Shown here piece by piece: positions 1 to 7,787 of a stretch of 64,000 nucleotides of DNA. The DNA lies in NCBI RefSeq assembly GCF_032397745.1, contig NZ_CP135921.1, forward strand, positions 1,674,001 through 1,738,000, in the 5' to 3' direction. The position numbers and the translations under genes were made by a program. Under the pieces are notes generated by a model. That model was not told the origin of the DNA, did not search any database, and saw only the letters and a list, made by a program, of their open reading frames with translations. This DNA comes from Bradyrhizobium prioriisuperbiae (GTDB lineage: Bacteria; Pseudomonadota; Alphaproteobacteria; Rhizobiales; Xanthobacteraceae). How positions within the stretch are numbered: position 1 is the first letter of the stretch; each line of letters begins with the position of its first letter.

Positions 1-297
1 GGCCATCCGTTCTTCCCGGGACGGGTCGCCCACGGTTATCTCTTGCTGTCATTCGCCGCCGGTCTTTTCGTGGATCCCGATCCGGGCCCGGTGCTGGCCA
101 ATTACGGCCTTGATTCCCTGCGATTCGTAAAACCATTGCAACCCGGTGAGACCATCAAGGTGCGGCTGACGGCGAAGGAAAAGTCTCCTCGCAACAAGCA
201 GTATGGCGAGGTACGCTGGGACGTCGAGATCTCGACCGACAAGGGAGAGACCGCTGCAACCTATGAACTTCTGACCATGAACGCCGTGCGGCCTTGA
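1..297 (+). CDS. paaZ: PaaZ, C-terminal fragment (MaoC-type hydratase domain)
   Basis: The reading frame is open from the first base and ends at TGA 295-297, giving 98 residues. They match the C-terminal hot-dog hydratase domain of PaaZ, the bifunctional oxepin-CoA hydrolase and 3-oxo-5,6-dehydrosuberyl-CoA semialdehyde dehydrogenase of the phenylacetate pathway. The segments GRVAHGYLLLSFAAGLF and NYGLDSLRFVKPL, followed by a beta-rich end, are typical of the PaaZ MaoC domain. A stand-alone MaoC hydratase cannot be excluded because the N-terminal aldehyde dehydrogenase part lies outside the window, but the paa genes close by favour PaaZ. The in-frame ATG at 43 is internal, not the start. Confidence 0.85.
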   Translation, partial: GHPFFPGRVAHGYLLLSFAAGLFVDPDPGPVLANYGLDSLRFVKPLQPGETIKVRLTAKEKSPRNKQYGEVRWDVEISTDKGETAATYELLTMNAVRP

Positions 298-347
298 ACT
301 GCGCGGCGGACATCAAAAACAGTTCAGAACAAGGGAAGGAAACCACA

Positions 348-659
348 ATGATCCTCGTCACCGTGATGTACCCTGCCGGCGCAGACACCAAATTCGATCT
401 CGACTATTATCTGAAGACGCATATGCCGTTGGTGCAGAGCCGCTGGGGCAGCCTCGGCCTGAAGAATGCCCAGGTGGTGAAAGGCGCCGCTAAGGGCGAC
501 GGCAGCGCCGCCGAGTACCAGATGATGGCGCTGCTGACCTTTGAATCGCTGGACGCATTCAAGGCTGCCGGCAAGGCACACGGCGCGGAGATTTTCGCCG
601 ACATTCCGAAGTTCACCAACACCCAGCCCTTGGTGCAGATCAACGACATCCTGGCGTAA
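348..659 (+). CDS. EthD-family small protein
   Basis: A 103-residue protein beginning MILVTVMYPAG, preceded by a good ribosome-binding site (GGAAGGA, about 8 bases upstream), so ATG 348 is chosen over an upstream in-frame start at 294. The fold is the dimeric alpha/beta barrel of the EthD family: the motif DYYLKTHMPLV near residue 20 and the C-terminal NTQPLVQIND are characteristic. EthD proteins accompany oxygenases and P450 systems, but the biochemical role is poorly defined. It lies 51 bp after paaZ and before a P450 gene, an arrangement reminiscent of eth clusters. It is probably co-transcribed with paaZ. Substrate and function are unknown. Confidence 0.8.
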   Translation: MILVTVMYPAGADTKFDLDYYLKTHMPLVQSRWGSLGLKNAQVVKGAAKGDGSAAEYQMMALLTFESLDAFKAAGKAHGAEIFADIPKFTNTQPLVQINDILA

Positions 660-680
660 ACCTCGCAACGCGGAACTTGT

Positions 681-784
681 CTCCTCATCCGGAGCCCGCG
701 TAGCGGGCGTCTCGAAGGATGAGGCCAAGGAATGCAATGGCCTCATGGTTCGAGACGGCGCTTCGCGCCTCCTCACCATGAGGA
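681..784. repeat. Interspersed palindromic repeat, family A
   Basis: About 104 bp made of two hairpins: one around CCCGCGTAGCGGGC (694-707) with flanking CTCATCC/GGATGAG, and a second running from CCTCATGGTTCGAGAC through CGCTTCGCG to CACCATGAGG. Near-identical architecture recurs at 5228-5333, and related copies at 3781-3900 and 44540-44583. It separates the EthD-like gene from the P450 gene and could act as a bidirectional transcript-end structure. Confidence 0.75.
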
Positions 785-816
785 TCATGTCAGAGCGCGA
801 TCGGGGCCATCGTTTC

Positions 817-2079
817 ATGACATCATCGGACCACCAACTTGCCAACCGGGAGAGCGCCAGCGCTGCAGCCGCATCGCTCGCACAAGACTTCTCCCTCAAA
901 AGCCTGCCCGACTCCTTTTACGACGACCCCTATCCCACCTATCTGGCCCTGCGAACGCTCGCTCCGCTGCATCGTATGCCGGACGGCTCGCTGTTCCTGA
1001 CCCGGCATCGCGACCTTGAGGCGATCTACAAGGACACCACGCGGTTCAGCTCGGACAAGAAGGTGGAGTTTGCGCCGAAATACGGCACGGACTCCTTGCT
1101 GTTCCAGCACCACACCACCAGTCTTGTTTTCAACGATCCGCCGCTGCACACCCGCGTCCGCCGCCTGATCGCCGGCGCGCTGAACCCGCGAGCCATTGCC
1201 GAGATGGAGCCGGGGCTGATCGCGCTGGTCGACCGCTTGCTCGACCGGATGCAGGCGCGTGGCAGCGCCGACCTGGTCGAGGACTTTGCTTCCGCGATCC
1301 CGGTCGAGGTGATCGGCAACCTGCTCGCCATTCCGCATGAGGATCGCGAGCCGCTGCGCGGCTGGTCGCTGGCGATTCTGGGTGCGCTCGAACCAGTTTT
1401 ATCAGCCGAGGTTCAAGGGCGCGGCGAGCGCGCGGTCGATGAATTTCTTGCGTATCTCCGTCGCCTGGTGACGCATCGGCGACAGCATCCGGGCAATCCG
1501 GATCATGACGTGCTCACCCGCCTGATCCAGGGTGAGGCGACCGGCGAGCGCCTGAGCGAGATCGAGCTGCTGCAGAACTGCATCTTCATCCTCAATGCCG
1601 GCCATGAGACCACCACCAACCTGATCGGCAACGGGCTGGAGCTGCTGCTGCGGTTTCCGGAGCAGCGGCAACGCCTGATCGACGATCTCGCCCTGATCAA
1701 GCCCGCGATCGAGGAGTTTCTGCGCTACGAGAGCTCCAACCAGCTCGGCAATCGCGGCGTCACCCAGGATACCGAGATCGACGGCGTAACATTGCCCAAG
1801 GGCACCCTGATTACGCTCTGCATCGGCGCAGCCAACCGCGACCCCGAACAGTTCGATCACGCGGAGCAGCTCGACATCACGCGCTGGCCGAACCGGCATC
1901 TGGCCTTCGCCTCCGGCGCCCATGCTTGCGCCGGCCTCAACCTGGCACGCCTCGAGGGCCGCATCGCCATCGGGCGATTCATGGCGAGGTTTCCAAATTT
2001 TGCAGCGGCAGGCCCGGCGCATCGGGCGAGGCGCGCACGGTTTCGTGGGTTTACATCATTACCGGTGAAGCTGGGCTAG
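817..2079 (+). CDS. Cytochrome P450
   Basis: About 420 residues. The I-helix oxygen-binding motif AGHETTT, the K-helix E-x-x-R (EEFLR) and the heme-ligand loop FASGAHACAG (cysteine as axial ligand) are all present, so the protein should be a functional soluble bacterial class I P450. It needs a ferredoxin and reductase, neither of which is adjacent. The open frame extends to 541, but residues coded before about 787 lie in a palindromic repeat, so the start is ATG 787 or 817; 817 (MTSSDHQL) is used here. Sequence after the heme loop has the usual length. The substrate cannot be predicted; location beside paa genes suggests an aromatic or acyl compound. Confidence 0.88.
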   Translation: MTSSDHQLANRESASAAAASLAQDFSLKSLPDSFYDDPYPTYLALRTLAPLHRMPDGSLFLTRHRDLEAIYKDTTRFSSDKKVEFAPKYGTDSLLFQHHTTSLVFNDPPLHTRVRRLIAGALNPRAIAEMEPGLIALVDRLLDRMQARGSADLVEDFASAIPVEVIGNLLAIPHEDREPLRGWSLAILGALEPVLSAEVQGRGERAVDEFLAYLRRLVTHRRQHPGNPDHDVLTRLIQGEATGERLSEIELLQNCIFILNAGHETTTNLIGNGLELLLRFPEQRQRLIDDLALIKPAIEEFLRYESSNQLGNRGVTQDTEIDGVTLPKGTLITLCIGAANRDPEQFDHAEQLDITRWPNRHLAFASGAHACAGLNLARLEGRIAIGRFMARFPNFAAAGPAHRARRARFRGFTSLPVKLG

Positions 2080-2083
2080 GACG

Positions 2084-2203
2084 AAAGCTGGATACGCGGG
2101 TCAAGCCCGCGTATGACGGCAGAATGTGTCGAGGCGTTGCGACCCTCTCAGCGTCATTGCCGGGCGACTTGGCTGAGCCAAGTCGCGGTCTCAATCCAGC
2201 TTT
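2084..2203. repeat. Palindromic intergenic element, family B
   Basis: Terminal inverted repeats AAAGCTGGAT (2084-2093) and ATCCAGCTTT (2194-2203) enclose two internal hairpins, including GCGACTTGGCT/AGCCAAGTCGC at 2164-2186. It fills the gap between the P450 and paaI genes and contains no credible coding sequence. Confidence 0.65.
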
Positions 2204-2223
2204 TGGCCCTGGAAGGCCTTTTC

Positions 2224-2652
2224 ATGACCACGCCCTTCGACAAGACCGCCGCCGCCAACTTGCTCAACACTGTCTTTGCGTCCTGGGTGCACGACCTCGA
2301 CCTTTCGATCGAAACGGTCGAAGCCGAGCGCGCGGTGCTGCGAATGAAATTTTCAGAGAAACTATGCCGCGACAACGGCGTGGTCTGCGGCCAGGCGCTG
2401 ATGTCGCTCGCCGATACGTCCATGGTGATCGCAGTCAGCGCCGCAGCCGGTGGCTATCTGCCGATGACCACGGTTGACCAGACCATCCATTTCCTGCGCC
2501 CCGCCGTGCGTGCAGATCTGCTGGCGGAGGCACGCGTGGTGCGGATCGGGCGCACCATGGCCTATGGCAGCATTACAATTGCGACAGACGGCGATTCACG
2601 TCCGGTGGCGATGGCGCAGACGGCTTACGCTCTGTTGCGCGACGCCAAATAA
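2224..2652 (+). CDS. paaI: PaaI-like hot-dog thioesterase
   Basis: 142 residues starting MTTPFDKTAAANLL at ATG 2224, which has GGAAGG upstream; longer in-frame starts run through the upstream repeat and are rejected. The family is the PaaI/acyl-CoA thioesterase hot-dog fold. The segment NGVVCGQALMSLADTSM corresponds to the active-site helix, with Asp as the probable catalytic residue, and the protein ends with the usual A-Q-T-A-Y-A-L strand. PaaI is thought to release CoA from dead-end or toxic ring-1,2-epoxide and hydroxyphenylacetyl-CoA intermediates. The gene is tail-to-tail with paaE with no base between the two stop codons (TAA 2650-2652 and the reverse TAA 2653-2655). Confidence 0.85.
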   Translation: MTTPFDKTAAANLLNTVFASWVHDLDLSIETVEAERAVLRMKFSEKLCRDNGVVCGQALMSLADTSMVIAVSAAAGGYLPMTTVDQTIHFLRPAVRADLLAEARVVRIGRTMAYGSITIATDGDSRPVAMAQTAYALLRDAK

Positions 2653-3732
2653 TTACATCTGGTCGTAGTCAACCACCACGCGCTCCGACACCGGGTGCGC
2701 CTGGCAGGTCAGCACGAAGCCGGCTTTTAGCTCCCACGGCTCCAGCGAATAATTGACATCCATCGTGGTCTCGCCTTCGACGATCCTGGCGCGGCAGGTG
2801 CTACACATGCCGCCCTTGCAGGCGTAGGGCAGATCCATTCCGGCACGCAGCGCGGCGTCGAGGATGGCTTCGCCCTCGGCAATGGGCACGTCCTTGCGCT
2901 TGCCGTCGACGATCAGGGATGCCACCGCCTTTGGCGGCGCCTCCGGCGCGATCACCACCTTCGGTCGCGGCTTGCCGCCGAACTCGGAGACGAAACGCTC
3001 GACATGGACCCGCTCGGCCGGGATCCCCAGATCCACGCAGGTGGCCTCGATCTCCTCGCTCATGGCGAGCGGGCCGCACACAAACACATGATCGACCGCG
3101 GCCGCCGGCACCATCGCCCGCAACAGCACCTCGACCTTTTCGCGATCGAGCCGGCCATGGAGGATGGGGAGATCCTGCTCCTCCTGCGACAACACATGGA
3201 ACACCGACAGGCGTCCCATGAAGCGGTCTTTCAGCTCTTCCAGCGCCTCGCGGAACAGAATGCCGTTGGTGGCGCGGTTGCCGTAGAACAGGAAAAAGCG
3301 GCTGTTCGGCTCACGCGCGAGAATACCACGGGCGATCGAGATGATCGGGGTGATGCCGGAGCCGGCGGCAAAGCCGACATGAACGCGCGCCTGGTCCGGC
3401 GCATGGGTCACGCCGAAGCGCCCGGTCGGCGTCATCACGTCGAGCTCATCGCCGGCCTTCAACTCCTCAAGCGCCCAGCTTGAGAACGCGCCGCCATCGA
3501 CCTTCTTCACCGCGATGCGCAATTCGTGGTCGTCGGGACTGGAGCAGATCGAATAGGAGCGCCGCACCTCTTCGCCGTCCATCGTCGTGCGCAGGGTCAG
3601 GTATTGGCCGGAGGCAAAGGCATAGTCCTTGGCCAGGTCATCCGGAATGGCGAACGTCATCGACACCGCATCGGCGGTTTCGCGGCGCAGGTCGCGGATG
3701 GCGAGACGATGGAATTTCGGTGTGTGCGACAT
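2653..3732 (-). CDS. paaE: Phenylacetyl-CoA 1,2-epoxidase, reductase subunit PaaE
   Basis: 359 residues. The N-terminal part is a ferredoxin-NADP reductase-type FAD and NAD(P)H module (RSYSICSS FAD motif; GFAAGSGITPI nucleotide-binding loop). The C-terminal domain is a plant-type [2Fe-2S] ferredoxin with cysteines at about 305, 310, 313 and 343 (CKGGMCSTC plus a distal C). PaaE passes electrons from NADPH to the di-iron PaaA-PaaC oxygenase. ATG 3732 is used; the TTG at 3738 is a poorer candidate. It is the last gene of the minus-strand paaABCDE set but is separated from paaD by a 199-bp gap holding a palindromic repeat. Confidence 0.95.
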   Translation of the reverse strand: MSHTPKFHRLAIRDLRRETADAVSMTFAIPDDLAKDYAFASGQYLTLRTTMDGEEVRRSYSICSSPDDHELRIAVKKVDGGAFSSWALEELKAGDELDVMTPTGRFGVTHAPDQARVHVGFAAGSGITPIISIARGILAREPNSRFFLFYGNRATNGILFREALEELKDRFMGRLSVFHVLSQEEQDLPILHGRLDREKVEVLLRAMVPAAAVDHVFVCGPLAMSEEIEATCVDLGIPAERVHVERFVSEFGGKPRPKVVIAPEAPPKAVASLIVDGKRKDVPIAEGEAILDAALRAGMDLPYACKGGMCSTCRARIVEGETTMDVNYSLEPWELKAGFVLTCQAHPVSERVVVDYDQM

Positions 3733-3780
3733 GGTCAAAACCTGACTATTGAACGTTGCCGAAAACTCGATTGGTCAATC

Positions 3781-3900
3781 CGTCATCCTGAGGTGGCCGT
3801 GCGCAGCACGGCCCTCGAAGGACGACGGCCCGGACCGTTCATCCTTCGAGGCTCGCCCAGCGGTGCAAGTGCACCGCAAGGCTTGCACCTCAGGATGACG
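3781..3900. repeat. Palindromic repeat inside the paa operon, family A variant
   Basis: 120 bp with perfect 15-bp terminal inverted repeats: CGTCATCCTGAGGTG at 3781-3795 and its reverse complement at 3886-3900. Two inner hairpins (GGCCGTGCGCAGCACGGCC; TTGCAAGTGCACC-type stem) complete it. It lies between paaD and paaE. Confidence 0.75.
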
Positions 3901-3931
3901 GCTGACGTCGGTGTCACTCGGTGCATCAATC

Positions 3932-4435
3932 CTAATGACACTTGAAATAATCGAACGGCTCGCGGCAGGTCTTGCAGCGCCACAGCGCCTTGCAGGAGGT
4001 CGAGCCGAATTCCGACAGCACTTCGGTGTCCACCGAACCGCATTGCGGGCAAGCCACCTGCTGTTCGCCGAACAGCGCGCGGCGTCCGCCGCCGGCCTGC
4101 GGCGGTGCGATGCCGTACTCCTTGAGCTTCTGGCGGCCCTGCTCGCTCATCCAATCCGTGGTCCAGGCCGGCGACAGCACGGTGCGAACCCGGGCGTTGC
4201 GAATGCCTTCCCGTTCCAGCGCCAGTTCGATCTCCAGCGCGATCATGTTTATGGCCGGGCAGCCGGAATAGGTCGGCGTGATCGCCACCTCGACCGCGCC
4301 CTCGTGTACGGTGACATCGCGCAGCACACCGAGATCGGCGATGGTCAGCACCGGGATTTCCGGATCGACCACCTGCGCCGCTGCATTCCAGGCGAGCTGG
4401 CGCAGATCCGGGTTATGGTTGGCCGTAATCACCAT
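3932..4435 (-). CDS. paaD: Phenylacetate epoxidase assembly factor PaaD
   Basis: 167 residues. The N-terminal two thirds is a MIP18/DUF59-type domain (VVDPEIPVLTIADLGVLRDV; PTYSGCPA), the family used in iron-sulfur cluster delivery. The C-terminal third is a zinc-ribbon-like segment with CPQC and CKTC pairs ending FDYFKCH. PaaD is required for an active PaaABCE complex and is thought to mature its metal centre. The gene overlaps the end of paaC by 7 bp, indicating translational coupling. Start ATG 4435 is the only sensible one. Confidence 0.93.
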   Translation of the reverse strand: MVITANHNPDLRQLAWNAAAQVVDPEIPVLTIADLGVLRDVTVHEGAVEVAITPTYSGCPAINMIALEIELALEREGIRNARVRTVLSPAWTTDWMSEQGRQKLKEYGIAPPQAGGGRRALFGEQQVACPQCGSVDTEVLSEFGSTSCKALWRCKTCREPFDYFKCH

Positions 4436-5205
4436 GTCGCATTCGGGAATGTGCGCTGCATCGATTGCAGCTCGCTGAGCAGATGACCCAGATGTTCACT
4501 GTGGTGGCCGACCCGGCCGCCCTTCTGCATCCAGTCGTTGGTCGGCCGCTTCAATGTCGCGGTGTCCAGGACGCCAGACACGGTCTCCAGCCACCGCGCA
4601 CGCAAGCTTTCCGGATCGATCGTGACGCCATCGGCAATCAAGCCAGCGTCGCTCTGGTCAGCATGAAACAGTTCGCCGGTGAAGGCCCAGAGATCGTCGA
4701 CTGCGGTCTGCGCGCGACGATGGCTTTCCTCGGTGCCATCGCCGAGCCGGATCACCCATTCCGACGAATGCCGCAGGTGATAGGCGCTTTCCTTCTCCGA
4801 CTTCGCGGCAATCGCCGCCAGGATCTCGTCCTTCGAGCCCATCATGGCGCGCGAGTAGGGATCGGCAAACGCCGAATAGAACAGCTGGCGCACGATGGTG
4901 CGGGCGAAATCACCGTTCGGCTGCTCGACCAGCAGCAGATTGCGATATTGCCGCACGTCGCGCAGGTAAGCGTACTTGTCTTCGTCGTTCCCCGCGCCTT
5001 CCACCTTGGCGGCATAGCTATAGAGCTCGCGCGCCTGGCCGATCAGGTCGAGGCCCATATTGGCCAGCGCCATGTCCTCTTCCATCATCGGTGCGTGGCC
5101 GCACCATTCCGACAGCCGATGGCCGAGGATCAGCGCATCGTCAGCGCGGCGCAGCGCGTACAGCACCAGCGGAGATTCGGTCACGGAGATTGAGGCGGCG
5201 GTCAT
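4429..5205 (-). CDS. paaC: Phenylacetyl-CoA epoxidase structural subunit PaaC
   Basis: 258 residues beginning MTAASISVTESPLVLYALRRADD. PaaC is the ferritin-like partner of PaaA in the epoxidase; it has the same four-helix fold but is structural rather than catalytic. Features seen are EWCGHAPMMEEDMALANMGLDLIGQARELY and the C-terminal RVGHHSEHLGHLLSELQ, both family hallmarks. The frame continues upstream to 5295, but that stretch lies in a palindromic repeat, so ATG 5205 is chosen (5220 is possible). The gene overlaps paaD and is separated from paaB by 135 bp that are mostly repeat DNA. Confidence 0.94.
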   Translation of the reverse strand: MTAASISVTESPLVLYALRRADDALILGHRLSEWCGHAPMMEEDMALANMGLDLIGQARELYSYAAKVEGAGNDEDKYAYLRDVRQYRNLLLVEQPNGDFARTIVRQLFYSAFADPYSRAMMGSKDEILAAIAAKSEKESAYHLRHSSEWVIRLGDGTEESHRRAQTAVDDLWAFTGELFHADQSDAGLIADGVTIDPESLRARWLETVSGVLDTATLKRPTNDWMQKGGRVGHHSEHLGHLLSELQSMQRTFPNATW

Positions 5206-5227
5206 GGGACGTCCTTGCATCCATTCA

Positions 5228-5333
5228 GCCTCATCCTGAGGAGCCTGCGCAGCAGGCATCCAGAAGGATGAATGTGGCAACGTGAGCGGCCTCATGGTTC
5301 GAGACGGCGCAAACGCGCCTACTCACCATGAGG
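5228..5333. repeat. Interspersed palindromic repeat, family A, between paaB and paaC
   Basis: Same two-hairpin layout as 681-784: CTCATCCTGAGGAG, stem CCTGCGCAGCAGG, GAAGGATGA, then CCTCATGGTTCGAGAC and CACCATGAGG. It interrupts an operon that is otherwise tightly packed. Confidence 0.75.
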
Positions 5334-5340
5334 GTTTCAA

Positions 5341-5628
5341 TCACATATGTCCGACTTCGTCCGGCACGTCGTAAAATGTCGGGTGACGATAGATCTTCGA
5401 CATCGCCGGCTCGAACATCATGTCCTTCTCGGAGGGGTCCGAGGCCACGATGGCATTCGACGGCACCACCCAGATCGAGAGGCCTTCGCCGCGGCGGGTA
5501 TAGATGTCGCGCGCGGCCTGCAGCGCCAGCGTGGCGTCGGTCGCGTGCAGCGAGCCGACATGCTTGTGCGCAAGGCCATTGCGGCTGCGGATGAAGACTT
5601 CCCAGAGCTGAATGTTCTGAACGCTCAT
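5341..5628 (-). CDS. paaB: Phenylacetyl-CoA epoxidase subunit PaaB
   Basis: 95 residues, the usual PaaB length. It starts MSVQNIQLWEVFIRSRNGLAHKHVGS and ends FYDVPDEVGHM. The ATG at 5628 has GGGAGAG upstream. PaaB bridges the PaaA/PaaC heterodimers in the epoxidase complex and has no catalytic residues of its own. It begins 11 bp after the paaA stop, so the two are co-translated. Confidence 0.95.
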   Translation of the reverse strand: MSVQNIQLWEVFIRSRNGLAHKHVGSLHATDATLALQAARDIYTRRGEGLSIWVVPSNAIVASDPSEKDMMFEPAMSKIYRHPTFYDVPDEVGHM

Positions 5629-5639
5629 GTCTCTCTCCC

Positions 5640-6638
5640 TCAGGCTGCGACGGCAGCAGCGCTGCTACGCGCCTTCTGCTTCTCGGCATAGGCCACCGCG
5701 GCGTCGCGCACCCAGGCGCCGTCTTCGTGCGCCTTGCGGCGCGCGGCGAGGCGATCGCGATTACAGGGCCCGTTGCCGGACAGCACTTCTTTAAATTCGT
5801 TCCAGTCGATGGCGCCGTAATCCCAGTGGCCGGTGGTTTCGTTCCACTTCATGTCCGGGTCGGGCATGGTCAGGCCCAGATACTGCGCTTGCGGCACGGT
5901 GGCATCGACAAATTTCTGGCGCAGCTCGTCGTTGGAGAAACGCTTGATCTTCCAGCGCGTCGACTGGTCACCATGCTGACTCTGCTGGTCCGGCGGGCCG
6001 AACATCATCAGGCACGGCCACCACCAGCGATTGAGTGCATCCTGCGCCATCGCCTTTTGTTCCTCGGTGCCGCGCGACAGCGTCACCATGATCTCATAGC
6101 CCTGGCGCTGGTGGAACGACTCTTCCTTGCAGACGCGGATCATGGCGCGCGCATAGGGGCCGTAGGAGCAGCGGCACAGCGGAATCTGGTTCATGATGGC
6201 GGCGCCGTCGACCAGCCAGCCGATCGCACCGATGTCCGCCCAGGTCAGGGTCGGATAATTGAAGATGGAGGAATACTTCGCCTTGCCGCTGAGCATCTGC
6301 TCGACAAGTTCCTCACGCGAGGTGCCGAGCGTTTCCGCCGCCGCATAAAGATAAAGGCCATGGCCGCATTCGTCCTGCACCTTGGCGAGCAGCGCAGCCT
6401 TGCGGCGCAGCGTCGGCGCGCGGGTCAGCCAGTTGCCTTCCGGCAGCATGCCGACGATTTCGGAATGGGCGTGCTGGGAAATCTGGCGGGTCAGCGTCTT
6501 GCGATAGGCGGCCGGCATCCAGTCATTGGGCTCGATGCGCTCTTCGGCTTCGACGCGCGCTTCGAACCGCGCGGACTTTGCGGCATCCTCGACCACACGG
6601 TCGTCAGCTTGCGGCGCATTCAGTGCCTGCGTGTACAT
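5640..6638 (-). CDS. paaA: Phenylacetyl-CoA 1,2-epoxidase catalytic subunit PaaA
   Basis: 332 residues. PaaA carries the di-iron centre that inserts one oxygen atom into the ring of phenylacetyl-CoA, giving the 1,2-epoxide. Two E-x-x-H iron-ligand motifs are visible: DECGH (E90, H93) and EESFH (E172, H175). The block [31 protein letters not shown] is nearly universal in PaaA. ATG 6638 is preferred because AGGGAG lies 9 bases upstream; ATG 6644, six bases further up, is only 3 bases from that site. The gene follows paaX on the same strand after a 77-bp AT-rich gap containing an inverted repeat. Confidence 0.95.
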   Translation of the reverse strand: MYTQALNAPQADDRVVEDAAKSARFEARVEAEERIEPNDWMPAAYRKTLTRQISQHAHSEIVGMLPEGNWLTRAPTLRRKAALLAKVQDECGHGLYLYAAAETLGTSREELVEQMLSGKAKYSSIFNYPTLTWADIGAIGWLVDGAAIMNQIPLCRCSYGPYARAMIRVCKEESFHQRQGYEIMVTLSRGTEEQKAMAQDALNRWWWPCLMMFGPPDQQSQHGDQSTRWKIKRFSNDELRQKFVDATVPQAQYLGLTMPDPDMKWNETTGHWDYGAIDWNEFKEVLSGNGPCNRDRLAARRKAHEDGAWVRDAAVAYAEKQKARSSAAAVAA

Positions 6639-6667
6639 GGCCATCTTCTCCCTAGAGGCGATCAAAA

Positions 6668-6710
6668 TATATAACAAAAAAATCAGATATCAAGATATTT
6701 TTGTAACATA
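6668..6710. promoter_or_regulatory. AT-rich inverted repeat upstream of paaA (candidate PaaX operator)
   Basis: Arms 6668-6684 and 6694-6710 match at 14 of 17 positions as inverted repeats around a 9-base centre; the core is ACAAAAA on one side and TTTTTGT on the other. The segment is the only AT-rich stretch between paaX and paaA and must hold the paaA promoter. PaaX or a second regulator is the likely ligand; this is inference from position. Confidence 0.5.
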
Positions 6711-6715
6711 TTGTC

Positions 6716-7585
6716 TCAGGTGGATAGGAACCTGCGGCGCAGTTCCGGCCCCGGCGGCGGCAGCTGGCCGGACAGGCTTTCCCCATGATCGTCCAGCCAT
6801 TTTTCCGAGGCCGGCAGCAGTGCCTGATAGATCCGGGCGCAAAAGAGACGGGCCTCGTCGGCGGGCCAGCCCTCCGGCAGCAGCACCGTCGGCAGCAGCG
6901 GATCGCGCAGGATTACCCGACGATAGTGATGGATCAGCAGGATGCGGGCGAGCATGGCATCAGCGGGCGCCGGCCGGGCATCCTGCGCGATCCAGGTCTC
7001 CAGCGGCGCGAAGGTCTTGAGGAAATCCCGATAGGAATCCGCCGTGCGCTGCAACGACCAGCTCTCGCTGATCAGCCGCCGCCCCATTTCGTCAGCGGCC
7101 GCCACCTCGAGCCGGATCGCACCCGCTGCTTCCGCCGGCACTGCGACGCCTGAGGGTGCCACCCAGACACCAGGCATCGGATTACCGAAGCCAGCCTCAG
7201 CCAGCGCGGCGCGCGAACTTTCACGGTCTGCGCCATTGCCGATCAGCAGCAGTTCGAAACGCCCGGCACCATCCGAGATGTGCGGATTGTAGACATGCTC
7301 GACGGCGGCTTCGAACCGCGCGCGGCCCTGCGGCGCGAGCTTGTAGAAACTCTTGCGCCCGACCTTGTCGCGGTCGAGCCAGCCGTCGGCGGCGAGCCGC
7401 GACACCGCGGTGCGCACCACGCCGCCGTCGGTCTCCAGCATTTCCAGAAACTGCAGCAGAGTGCCGAGCCAGACCGACCCGCCGCGCGGCAGGATGGCAT
7501 CGCCATAAAATGTGATGATCAGCGAGCCGGTGCGCGACGGCTCACGTTTGAACTGGCTGATGATGCGGGCGAGCGGATGGACCAT
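6716..7585 (-). CDS. paaX: Phenylacetic acid degradation regulator PaaX
   Basis: 289 residues. PaaX is a GntR-like repressor that binds DNA in the absence of phenylacetyl-CoA. Seen here: an N-terminal winged-helix (SLIITFYGDAILPRGGSVWLGTLLQFL, then VVRTAVSRLAADGWL as the recognition region) and the long C-terminal PaaX domain (DFLKTFAPLE; ARILLIHHYRRVILRDPLLP). ATG 7585 is at the natural start. The gene is immediately upstream of paaA on the same strand, so it may be co-transcribed with the genes it controls or read from its own promoter in 7586-7787. Confidence 0.92.
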   Translation of the reverse strand: MVHPLARIISQFKREPSRTGSLIITFYGDAILPRGGSVWLGTLLQFLEMLETDGGVVRTAVSRLAADGWLDRDKVGRKSFYKLAPQGRARFEAAVEHVYNPHISDGAGRFELLLIGNGADRESSRAALAEAGFGNPMPGVWVAPSGVAVPAEAAGAIRLEVAAADEMGRRLISESWSLQRTADSYRDFLKTFAPLETWIAQDARPAPADAMLARILLIHHYRRVILRDPLLPTVLLPEGWPADEARLFCARIYQALLPASEKWLDDHGESLSGQLPPPGPELRRRFLST

Positions 7586-7589
7586 GATA

Positions 7590-7601
7590 ATGATGCATCA
7601 T
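7590..7601. promoter_or_regulatory. 12-bp palindrome before paaX
   Basis: ATGATGCATCAT is a perfect palindrome 4 bp upstream of the paaX start codon. Position suggests a possible autoregulatory site, but a 12-bp palindrome is weak evidence. Confidence 0.3.
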
Positions 7602-7712
7602 CCATGGTTTTCCCATCAATGTCATCAGCTTAGCCGCCCCCAATAGCAGGCGGCTGCGAACAGCGCCTTGCTGCCTCAGCCTGACGGGTCTCATCCCAAC
7701 GGGGGATGCATC

Positions 7713-7734
7713 CCTTATCATTCGAATGATAAGG
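7713..7734. promoter_or_regulatory. 22-bp perfect palindrome upstream of LuxR-type gene (operator 1)
   Basis: CCTTATCATTC at 7713-7723 is followed directly by its exact reverse complement at 7724-7734. It is preceded by GCATC. The same sequence block recurs 41 bp downstream. A 22-bp perfect palindrome next to a regulator gene is very unlikely by chance and marks a dimer-binding operator. Confidence 0.7.
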
Positions 7735-7748
7735 AATGATCTGGGGAC

Positions 7749-7772
7749 GCATCCCGTATCATTCGAACGATC
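7749..7772. promoter_or_regulatory. Second, imperfect operator copy (operator 2)
   Basis: GCATCCCGTATCATTCGAA repeats the left half of operator 1 with one mismatch, 41 bp downstream (about four helical turns), and completes an imperfect palindrome around ATTCGAAC. It ends only 15 bp before the start codon of the LuxR-type gene, close to its GGAGGGG ribosome-binding site, so binding here would be expected to repress that gene. Confidence 0.6.
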
Positions 7773-7787
7773 GATGGAGGGGTTCGT

